Assembly: GCA_019113665.1 (NCBI GenBank)
Contig: DXGW01000130.1
Location: 1 to 5,319, forward strand
Source: Candidatus Alistipes excrementipullorum
GTDB taxonomy: Bacteria; Bacteroidota; Bacteroidia; Bacteroidales; Rikenellaceae
Reading direction: 5' to 3'
Length of the DNA: 5,319 bases
Shown: one piece after another, positions 1-5,319 of the stretch
How the letters are laid out: every line of letters begins with the position of its first letter
Numbering within the stretch: position 1 is the stretch's first letter
Program-made: the position numbers and the translations under genes
Notes under the pieces: model-generated
What the model was told of the DNA's origin: nothing
What the model saw: the letters and a program-made list of their open reading frames with translations, nothing else
Database searches by the model: none

Positions 1-1
1 G

Positions 2-811
2 GGTGTTGTCGAGGAGAACGGAACATTGCGTCTGGTCGAGCCCCGCAGTACGATAGCCGTGGATATTACGGTTGAACGTACCGAGATAATCGTGGGCCCA
101 TACGCGAGATTTGCGCAGAAATATCTCGGTGTGCGTGCTCCGTTGAGCGACAAGGATTCGTATCGCATAACCGGAGCCTCGATAAAGCTGCTTGCCGATA
201 ATGAATTTGCCGCTCCGGCGCAGGTTGCCGCTCCGACTGAGCATGTGGCTTCGCAGTCTGGTGACATACGCGAATTTGCGCGCCTGCTGCCCGACCGTAT
301 GGATTCACGCGCACTGACCTCCGACCAGGCTGCCGCCGAGGCTGCCGAGGCGATATTCTCGTTGCGCAAGCACCGCATCGAGCTTATAACGGGCGAAGCC
401 GGTGAAAATGTTTTCGGTGCCGGCCTCGCCGCTGCATTGAAGGAGATCGACGCCTATGAGACGGCATATCTCGAGCTCTTTTTCGGCCGCCGCATCACCT
501 CTACGCAGACTGTACGCATGACCGTTATGCCGAGCAATGACAAGTTCGGATATATACTTGCCCGTTTCAGCGAGAAGGACGGCCTTATTCCGGCATCGGA
601 CCTCTCCGGAGAGATCGTTATCCTGCAGATCGAACCGTCGGGCGACACTTCGTTGCGTTATCTGCACGAGGCAGGCCCCAAGGACAAGCAGACCATAGAC
701 TGCCGCCTGGCCGATTTCTCTACCTGCATACTTTCGTGCGGCTCCACGCCCGTGACGCGCACCGTGCTTCCTCTGTTCGAGTACGGCCGTGACATAAAGA
801 TCGTTAAGTGA
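2..811 (+). CDS. DUF4831 family protein, 5' end cut off by the window edge
   Basis: Function is unknown; DUF4831 is a Bacteroidota family with no established activity. The frame is open from base 2 to the TGA at 809-811, giving 269 residues. A TTG at 26 is a possible start, but the open sequence before it (GVVEENGT) fits the family, whose members usually run to about 340-360 residues, so the true start and any signal peptide probably lie upstream. Family-like segments seen: 'VGPYARFAQKYLG' near nt 95-133, a helix-rich middle (AAEAAEAIFSLRKHR) running into 'ELITGE' near 380-398, and 'AYLELFFGRR' near 464-493, followed by a beta-rich C-terminal half. No catalytic motif, lipobox or membrane segment is visible in the part present. 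It overlaps the next gene by one base, so the two are probably co-transcribed. The family assignment rests on recalled patterns, not a search. Confidence 0.8.
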   Translation, partial: GVVEENGTLRLVEPRSTIAVDITVERTEIIVGPYARFAQKYLGVRAPLSDKDSYRITGASIKLLADNEFAAPAQVAAPTEHVASQSGDIREFARLLPDRMDSRALTSDQAAAEAAEAIFSLRKHRIELITGEAGENVFGAGLAAALKEIDAYETAYLELFFGRRITSTQTVRMTVMPSNDKFGYILARFSEKDGLIPASDLSGEIVILQIEPSGDTSLRYLHEAGPKDKQTIDCRLADFSTCILSCGSTPVTRTVLPLFEYGRDIKIVK

Positions 812-1458
812 TGGCCGACAACGCATCGAACACATCGCGAATGCTGGCCCTGCTGGCCGAGTTGCGCCGTGAGATGAACGGCGTGGCGGCCGATGCCATG
901 CGTTCATACGGCGGCCAGTACGGCGTCAACTACGGTGTCGCGGCACATACCATACGCGAGAAGGCATCGGCGATTCCGCACGACCACGAGTTCGCCGAGT
1001 ATCTTTACAAACAGGACGTCCGCGAACTCCGCATCGCGGGATTGTGGATTGCCGAACCGGAGCGTGTAACGGTCGACGACCTTCCGTTCTGGGTGGCCGG
1101 CATAATCAATTCCGAGGTTGCGGAACAGGCCGCACTGGCCCTGTTCTCTCATGTGGAGTGTATCAACGAGATGCTGTCCGAGTGGTCGCACTCGACCAAT
1201 GTGCTCCCGTGCTATGCTGCCATGCTGGCTGCCGCGCGCAATGAGCATACTGATCCCGATACGGCATTCGGATCGCTCTTCCGTATCGTGCGCAACTTCC
1301 CGGACAACCGCCTTGCCGGTCAGGGAGCTGTCGCCCTGCTTGTATCTGTCGCTGCAAGCGACCGTGACGGTGTAGCCCGCATGATTGAGTCACTTCCCGA
1401 TTCGCCGACGGCTGCATACGTGCGTGACGAGATGTCGTGGAGACTCGAAACTATCTGA
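811..1458 (+). CDS. AlkD-like HEAT-repeat protein (DNA alkylation repair family)
   Basis: A 215-residue, mostly alpha-helical protein resembling the AlkD/AlkC family, HEAT-like-repeat DNA glycosylases that remove alkylated bases. The best match is the N-terminal signature 'NYGVAAHTIRE' (residues 40-50), then 'HDHEFAEYLYKQDVRELRI' (57-75), like the 'GV..p.lR..a' and 'dhela..Lw....hE.r' patterns of AlkD. Length is slightly below that of characterised AlkD (about 237). The helix where AlkD carries its catalytic Trp and Asp (a 'NWDLVD'-like segment) here reads 'IINSEVAEQA' (98-107), so the catalytic residues appear absent and glycosylase activity is doubtful; it may bind DNA or have another role. 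The ATG at 811 is preferred to the GTG at 808: it lies in a TGATG junction with the upstream DUF4831 stop, suggesting translational coupling. The 3' end overlaps the convergent thioredoxin gene by 8 bases. Family placement is moderately sure; biochemical role is not. Confidence 0.68.
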   Translation: MADNASNTSRMLALLAELRREMNGVAADAMRSYGGQYGVNYGVAAHTIREKASAIPHDHEFAEYLYKQDVRELRIAGLWIAEPERVTVDDLPFWVAGIINSEVAEQAALALFSHVECINEMLSEWSHSTNVLPCYAAMLAAARNEHTDPDTAFGSLFRIVRNFPDNRLAGQGAVALLVSVAASDRDGVARMIESLPDSPTAAYVRDEMSWRLETI

Positions 1459-1783
1459 CCACACGGTCCTTTTCGTATTGCCCGATCATGTCGGCCAGCC
1501 TCTCGTAAGGCATGGCTCCTGTTTCGCGTCGCAGTATGACTCCCTCCTTGAAGAGTATGAATGTCGGCACCGACATGATGTTGTAGCGCCGTACAAGCGC
1601 TCCGTTTGCCGGATCGTCTATGTCGAGGCGCAAGATATTGACGCGTCCTTCGACCATCTTTTCGACACGGTCGACTACCGGGTGCATCATCTTGCACGGT
1701 CCGCACCACGAGGCATAAAAGTCCACGAGCGTCAGCCTCTCCTGGCTGATTATTTCGTCGAAAGTATTTGTCATGTCCATCAT
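1451..1783 (-). CDS. trxA: Thioredoxin
   Basis: A small cytoplasmic dithiol/disulfide oxidoreductase, normally reduced by thioredoxin reductase and passing electrons to ribonucleotide reductase, peroxiredoxins and methionine sulfoxide reductases. From the ATG at 1783 it has 110 residues, close to the usual 105-110 of single-domain thioredoxins, with no signal peptide. It carries the active site WCGPCK (Cys27, Cys30), the buried Asp21 in 'LVDFYASWCGPC', and the cis-proline Pro73 in 'SVPTF'. The residue matching E. coli Lys57 appears to be Arg52. Three in-frame ATGs (1783, 1780, 1774) are possible starts and none has a clear Shine-Dalgarno; an earlier TTG at 1792 is disfavoured because it lies in the hairpin and would add only Phe-Phe. 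The gene lies 64 bases downstream of radA on the same strand, with its own promoter-like sequence and a hairpin between. The family is certain; whether it is the main cellular thioredoxin cannot be told from one locus. Confidence 0.93.
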   Translation of the reverse strand: MMDMTNTFDEIISQERLTLVDFYASWCGPCKMMHPVVDRVEKMVEGRVNILRLDIDDPANGALVRRYNIMSVPTFILFKEGVILRRETGAMPYERLADMIGQYEKDRVVR

Positions 1784-1824
1784 AAAAAACAATTGTTGGT
1801 TGCAATGTCATGCAACCAACAATT
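1784..1824 (-). terminator. Hairpin plus T-tract between radA and trxA (possible terminator, attenuator or operator)
   Basis: A perfect 14-bp inverted repeat: arms AATTGTTGGTTGCA at 1791-1804 and TGCAACCAACAATT at 1811-1824, separated by a 6-base spacer. Read on the - strand, it is followed by G and six T (1784-1789), then immediately by the trxA ATG. Hairpin plus T-run has the layout of a Rho-independent terminator for transcripts leaving radA, whose stop codon is 24 bases upstream. Against a strong terminator, the stem is AT-rich (5 of 14 G/C) and its closing pairs are weak. The - strand TATAAT element overlaps the outer end of the upstream arm, so the same dyad could instead be a regulator binding site. 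The repeat is certain; its role is inferred. Confidence 0.6.
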
Positions 1825-1851
1825 ATACCATCGAGCCCGCAGGCCCGTCAA
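1820..1851 (-). promoter_or_regulatory. Probable promoter for trxA
   Basis: On the - strand TTGACG (1851-1846) is followed after 18 bases by TATAAT (1827-1822), an almost ideal vegetative sigma-factor promoter in the general bacterial sense. The downstream element extended by two bases, TATAATTG (1827-1820), also matches the Bacteroidota -7 consensus TAnnTTTG with one mismatch, and ATTG (1852-1849) can stand for the TTTG -33 element with 21 bases between. The upstream box overlaps the radA TGA. A start site near 1812-1816 would give trxA a leader of about 30 bases and would begin inside the upstream arm of the inverted repeat, so this transcript could not form the complete hairpin that radA read-through RNA could. 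Confidence 0.5.
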
Positions 1852-3215
1852 TCCTCGGTGAAGAGAGCCTTCGGGAGTTGCGAGATGTTGTTTATGCGGA
1901 CGATCTCTATGCCCTTTATGTTTTTCGACAACTTGGGCAGGTATCCCGAGACGACGATGCGCCTGAACCCGAGACGTGCGGCTTCGCTTATGCGCTGTTC
2001 GCTGCGGGGTGCGGGTCTGACCTCACCTGAAAGGCCGAGTTCTCCTGCGCAGCATACCCCTTCGTTTATCGGGCGGTCATAGTAGGACGATATGACTGCG
2101 GCGGCCACCGCGAGGTCGAGCCCCGTGTCCGCGACCTTGAAACCTCCGGCGAAATTGAGGAATACGTCTTTCGTGAACATCTTCATGCCCACTCGTTTCT
2201 CAAGTACGGCCAGCAGCATGTTCATGCGGCGCGGGTCGTAGCCTGTCGTGTTGCGCTGTGGTGTTCCGTATGCCGCATTGCTGACGAGCGCCTGCACCTC
2301 GATAAGGTACGGACGTATGCCGTCGACCGAGGCGCCCACGGCTATGCCGCTGAGCGGCTCGTCGTAGTGCGACAGCAATATTTCCGACGGGTTCGCCACT
2401 TCGTGCAGGCCGTTTTCGAGCATCTCGAACACGCCTATTTCGAATGTGGCTCCGAAGCGGTTCTTTATACCGCGCAGTATGCGGTATATGTTGTTTCCGT
2501 CGCCTTCGAACTGCAAAACCACGTCGACTATGTGTTCGAGGATCTTCGGCCCGGCTATGGTGCCGTCCTTGGTTATGTGACCTATGATGAAGATCGAGGT
2601 GCCGCTGCCCTTGGCATATTTCAGCAATGTGGCGGCGCACTCGCGTATCTGTGATACACTTCCTGCGGACGAGTCCAGAAGGTCGGTGTAGACGGTCTGT
2701 ATCGAGTCTACGATTACGATATCGGGGTGTTGTTCCTCGATCTGCGCGACGATATTCTCGAGCAGCGTCTCGGTGTAGATAAGGCACTCCTCGTTGGCCA
2801 CGCCTATGCGTTCGGCCCGCAGTTTGATCTGTTCGGCAGACTCCTCTCCGGAGACATACAGCGTGCGCAACCCGTTGTCGGTCAGTGCCAGTTGCAGCGA
2901 AAGCGTGGATTTGCCTATTCCCGGTTCACCGCCCAGCAGTACGAGCGATCCCGGAACGAGACCTCCGCCAAGCACACGGTTTACCTCGGCATTGCCCAGG
3001 TCCAGCCTGCGGCGGTCGCTCTGTTTTATCTCAGCTACACGCTGCGGGCGTGAAGTCGGTACATTTGCTATCGAGGCTGCGACGGCACCGCTTTCACGAG
3101 CTATTATCTCCTCGGTAAAGGAGTTCCATTCGCCGCACGACGGACATCGCCCGAGCCATTTGGGGGCTTCGAATCCGCAGCTCTTGCAGAAATATGCTTT
3201 CTTGACCTTTGCCAT
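1848..3215 (-). CDS. radA: DNA repair protein RadA (Sms)
   Basis: A cytoplasmic RecA-like ATPase that helps process recombination intermediates; in other bacteria it acts with RecA as a hexameric helicase driving branch migration. The 455-residue length is typical. Domains in order: an N-terminal four-cysteine zinc finger (Cys10, Cys13, Cys24, Cys27; CKSC and CPSC); the ATPase core with Walker A GGEPGIGKST (95-104) and Walker B DIVIVDS (165-171); the RadA-specific KNRFG motif (251-255); and a C-terminal Lon-like domain (about 270-450) with 'VQALVSNAAYGTPQR' and 'GELGLSGEVRP', a structural domain not thought to be proteolytic. All key residues are present and it looks intact. The ATG at 3215 starts MAKVKKAYFC, as is usual for the family. 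It lies 24 bases after rseP without a visible terminator or Shine-Dalgarno, so it is probably co-transcribed with rseP and dxr. Confidence 0.97.
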   Translation of the reverse strand: MAKVKKAYFCKSCGFEAPKWLGRCPSCGEWNSFTEEIIARESGAVAASIANVPTSRPQRVAEIKQSDRRRLDLGNAEVNRVLGGGLVPGSLVLLGGEPGIGKSTLSLQLALTDNGLRTLYVSGEESAEQIKLRAERIGVANEECLIYTETLLENIVAQIEEQHPDIVIVDSIQTVYTDLLDSSAGSVSQIRECAATLLKYAKGSGTSIFIIGHITKDGTIAGPKILEHIVDVVLQFEGDGNNIYRILRGIKNRFGATFEIGVFEMLENGLHEVANPSEILLSHYDEPLSGIAVGASVDGIRPYLIEVQALVSNAAYGTPQRNTTGYDPRRMNMLLAVLEKRVGMKMFTKDVFLNFAGGFKVADTGLDLAVAAAVISSYYDRPINEGVCCAGELGLSGEVRPAPRSEQRISEAARLGFRRIVVSGYLPKLSKNIKGIEIVRINNISQLPKALFTED

Positions 3216-3239
3216 CGTACTGCCGTTATTGTCGGTTGC

Positions 3240-4559
3240 CTACTTTATGAAGAACCTGTATATGTCGTTGCCGTTGGCGTATATGAGCAGCGCCAGAATA
3301 AGAAGCAGACCTATGTACTGGGCTATTTCGAGGAAACGGTCGCTCGGCTTGCGTCCGGTGATCATCTCCCAGAGCGTGAAGAGCGAGTGTCCGCCGTCAA
3401 GTCCCGGTATGGGAATGATGTTCATGATGGCGAGGATTATCGAGAGGAAGGCCGTCGTAAACCAGAACTGCTGCCAGTTCCATTCCGAGGGGAAGATGTT
3501 GCCGATGGCGATGAATCCGCCCAGATTTTTGTACATCTCGGTTTGGGGCTTGACGATCATCTTGAGCTGCTGCCAGTAGTTGGATATCACCCTGCCCGTA
3601 AGTCTTGCTCCGGCAGGTATCGACTCCCAGAACGAGTATTTCTGCGTACGCAGCGTTATCGGCGAAGTCGCGAGGAATTCGATCCGGCCTTCGGCATCGA
3701 CAGGCATGTCGAGCGACATGATGTTGTTGCCTCTCTCCACGTCGACGGTCACCCTCTGTCCGCTGTATTGCTTGAGCATCTCACGGACTTTGGCAGCATC
3801 TATGACCTGCGTCCCGTTGACGCCAAGTATGATGTCGCCGACTGCCAGACCAGCCTTGGCGGCCTTTGGCTCCGTAATCTCATGCACCATCATCGGTACG
3901 CGCGGGGTGTACAGGTCGGCATAGCTCTCGTTGTTGCGCATTTCCAGCAGCTTGTCGTAGGGTATCGTTATGCGGAACGGCATGCCGTTGCGTTCGACCA
4001 GAACCTGCCGGTCCTTGTCCGAGAGTACCAGCATGTTCATTATTTCGTTGACGTTGTCTATCTTCTTACCGTCGATCGAGATCACCTTGTCGCCGTCGGC
4101 GAATCCGAGGTCGTGCCCCGTTTCGTTGAAACTGTATCCCCAGCGAATGTCCTCGTTGGCAAGATACGAGCTGCCCCATGTGTATGATATTCCGCAGTAG
4201 ATGACGAATGCCAGCAGTAGGTTCATCACCACACCTGCGATCATTACCAGAAAACGCTGCCATGCCGGTTTTGCGCGGAATTCGTCGGGCTTTACCGGCT
4301 GTTTCATCTGTTCCGTGTCGAGGCTCTCGTCGATCATGCCGGCAATCTTGACGTAGCCGCCGAGCGGAATCCAGCCGAGACCGTACTCGGTATCCCCGCG
4401 TTTGAACTTGAAGATCGAGAACCACGGGTCAAAGAAGATATAGAACTTCTCGACCCTGATGCCGAAAAGCCGTGCTGCAATGAAGTGTCCGAACTCATGT
4501 ATCGCTACAAGCAGCGACAGTGACATGAACAGTTGTATGACCTTGATAAGGATTTCCAT
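3240..4559 (-). CDS. rseP: Site-2 intramembrane zinc metalloprotease RseP
   Basis: An inner-membrane M50 protease that cuts substrates within the membrane; in E. coli it cleaves the anti-sigma factor RseA after DegS and removes remnant signal peptides. The substrate here is unknown. The 439-residue protein has zinc-binding HEFGH at residues 21-25 (His21, His25, catalytic Glu22) inside the first membrane segment, a second hydrophobic segment near 102-125, two PDZ domains in the periplasmic part (about 135-200 and 220-290, the second with 'KAGLAVGDIILGVNG'), a third membrane segment near 365-385 running into NIIPIPGLDGGH (380-391), where Asp388 is the third zinc ligand, and a last segment near 411-428. 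The 'FYIFFDPWFSIFKFK' stretch (39-53) is typical of Bacteroidota forms. The start at 4559 is 10 bases after the dxr stop, pointing to one operon. It appears intact and catalytically competent. Confidence 0.96.
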   Translation of the reverse strand: MEILIKVIQLFMSLSLLVAIHEFGHFIAARLFGIRVEKFYIFFDPWFSIFKFKRGDTEYGLGWIPLGGYVKIAGMIDESLDTEQMKQPVKPDEFRAKPAWQRFLVMIAGVVMNLLLAFVIYCGISYTWGSSYLANEDIRWGYSFNETGHDLGFADGDKVISIDGKKIDNVNEIMNMLVLSDKDRQVLVERNGMPFRITIPYDKLLEMRNNESYADLYTPRVPMMVHEITEPKAAKAGLAVGDIILGVNGTQVIDAAKVREMLKQYSGQRVTVDVERGNNIMSLDMPVDAEGRIEFLATSPITLRTQKYSFWESIPAGARLTGRVISNYWQQLKMIVKPQTEMYKNLGGFIAIGNIFPSEWNWQQFWFTTAFLSIILAIMNIIPIPGLDGGHSLFTLWEMITGRKPSDRFLEIAQYIGLLLILALLIYANGNDIYRFFIK

Positions 4560-4569
4560 TTCAGATGTT

Positions 4570-5319
4570 TTATATTCCTAAAAATTCACTTGCTATTTTT
4601 CTTGCCTCGGCATTGCATAGCGCGTAGTCGTCCAGCGATGGCGTTGCCGTGAACGCGGCTTTGCCCAGGGCGTGTTCTATCGTGCGTACGATGTCGGTGT
4701 ATCCGCACTTGTGGTTGAGGAAGGCGGCCACTGCGACCTCATTTGCACCGTTCATCGTGCAGGCAGCCGTGCCTCCGCGGCGCAGGCAGTCGTATGCTAT
4801 GTCGAGTGCCGGGTATTTCACTCGGTCAACCTCGCTGAAGGTGAGGGAGGGGTGGTCGGCGAAACTGAACCTCTCCGACGGGCGCGATGCCCTGTGCGGG
4901 AACATCAGCGCGAAACTTATGGGCATGTGCATGTCGGGAGTGCCGAGCTGCGCCTTCAGTGCTCCGTCCTCGAACTCCACCAGCGAGTGTATGATCGACT
5001 GCGGGTGTATTATGACCGATATGCGCTCGGCCTCGACGCCGAAAAGCCAGTGTGCCTCGATCACCTCGAATCCCTTGTTGACGAGTGTCGCGGAGTCTAT
5101 GGTGATCTTTGCTCCCATGGTCCATTGCGGGTGTTTGAGGGCCTGTTCGGCTGTCATGTCTTTCAGCGCCTCACGCGGAAGGTCGCGGAATGCTCCTCCG
5201 CTGCAAGTTATTATGAGCCGTCGCAGCGGCGACTGCTCGCCGATAAGGCACTGGAAGATTGCCGAGTGCTCCGAGTCCACGGGCAGGATCGGCACGCGGC
5301 GTTCCATGGCCATTCGCAT
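4570..5319 (-). CDS. dxr: 1-deoxy-D-xylulose 5-phosphate reductoisomerase, C-terminal part (N terminus outside window)
   Basis: Dxr (IspC) converts 1-deoxy-D-xylulose 5-phosphate to 2-C-methyl-D-erythritol 4-phosphate with NADPH, the first committed step of the MEP isoprenoid pathway, in the cytoplasm; it is the target of fosmidomycin. The 249 residues here are the catalytic and C-terminal domains; about 130-150 residues with the NADPH-binding fold lie beyond the right edge, and the ATG at the very edge is an internal Met. Visible residues, numbered from the edge: metal ligands Asp15 and Glu17 in PVDSEH and Glu85 in NKGFE; substrate-contact equivalents Ser40 (SGG), His63 (HPQW), Ser76 (DSAT), Asn81-Lys82 and His105 (IHPQS); and the late 'NGANEVAVAAFL'. 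Position 39 is Cys where the family often has Ala or Gly before SGG. The gene ends in TAA at 4570-4572, 10 bases before rseP, and appears to be the upstream member of the unit visible here. Confidence 0.97.
   Translation of the reverse strand: MRMAMERRVPILPVDSEHSAIFQCLIGEQSPLRRLIITCSGGAFRDLPREALKDMTAEQALKHPQWTMGAKITIDSATLVNKGFEVIEAHWLFGVEAERISVIIHPQSIIHSLVEFEDGALKAQLGTPDMHMPISFALMFPHRASRPSERFSFADHPSLTFSEVDRVKYPALDIAYDCLRRGGTAACTMNGANEVAVAAFLNHKCGYTDIVRTIEHALGKAAFTATPSLDDYALCNAEARKIASEFLGI

Noticed and set aside
808..813. GTG at 808 as start of the AlkD-like gene
   Set aside because: The ATG directly after it is the better start and gives the standard TGATG coupling junction.
305..907. 200-codon open frame on the - strand opposite the DUF4831 gene
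   Set aside because: The + strand frame fits a known family and continues past the window edge; the antisense product shows no motif.
1457..1468. GACC-ACAC-GGTC hairpin followed by CCTTTT as a terminator for the AlkD-like gene
   Set aside because: The stem is only 4 bp and the T-run is short; it lies inside the thioredoxin coding sequence and is likely chance.
1385..1861. 158-codon open frame on the + strand opposite the thioredoxin gene
   Set aside because: Antisense to a clear thioredoxin with WCGPC and cis-Pro; it also runs through the inverted repeat and has no family resemblance.
3216..3239. Possible terminator or promoter between rseP and radA
   Set aside because: The 24 bases show no stem longer than 3 bp, no T-run and no promoter pair, so they look like an ordinary operon spacer.
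2794..3579. 261-codon open frame on the + strand opposite radA and rseP
   Set aside because: It lies wholly antisense to two well-supported genes (the radA N-terminal part and the rseP C-terminal part), crosses their boundary, and its translation has no recognisable domain; long antisense frames are expected at this GC content.
3387..4187. 266-codon open frame on the + strand inside rseP
   Set aside because: Fully antisense to rseP, whose catalytic motifs and PDZ domains account for the region; the translation is biased in composition and resembles no known family.
4560..4610. AT-rich stretch at the dxr/rseP junction as a separate rseP promoter
   Set aside because: It is locally AT-rich on the - strand but shows no TAnnTTTG element with a properly spaced upstream TTTG, and most of it encodes the end of Dxr.

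Overview
The window looks like chromosomal DNA from a fairly GC-rich member of the Bacteroidales (Bacteroidota). Reasons: the left-hand gene belongs to DUF4831, a family I know only from this phylum; RseP has the two-PDZ form with the 'FFDPWFS' segment seen in Bacteroidota; start codons lack clear Shine-Dalgarno sequences; and dxr is followed directly by rseP, a pairing common in the phylum. I cannot name genus or species. No RNA genes, mobile elements, CRISPR arrays or phage genes were seen.

Layout. Left, + strand: a DUF4831 gene whose 5' end lies outside the window, then an AlkD-type HEAT-repeat gene joined by a one-base stop/start overlap (TGATG). Right, - strand, in order of transcription from the right edge: the C-terminal part of dxr (isoprenoid synthesis), rseP (site-2 intramembrane protease), radA (DNA repair and recombination ATPase) and a short thioredoxin gene. 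dxr, rseP and radA are separated by only 10 and 24 bases and probably form one transcription unit. The + and - units converge, and their last genes overlap by 8 bases (1451-1458) with no room for a conventional terminator.

The only non-coding stretch of note is the 64 bases between radA and the thioredoxin gene. It holds a perfect 14-bp inverted repeat with a 6-base loop, followed on the - strand by G and six T directly before the thioredoxin ATG. A good TTGACG-N18-TATAAT promoter-like pair overlaps the radA stop codon and one arm of the repeat. This suggests radA transcription may end (fully or partly) at the hairpin while the thioredoxin gene is started from its own promoter, or that the dyad is an operator.

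How the genes work together: apart from operon proximity they are housekeeping functions in separate pathways (isoprenoid precursors, envelope proteolysis, recombination, thiol redox). I found no convincing new biological system. The items most worth a second look are the promoter/hairpin arrangement before the thioredoxin gene, the AlkD relative that seems to lack the known catalytic residues, and the overlapping convergent gene ends.
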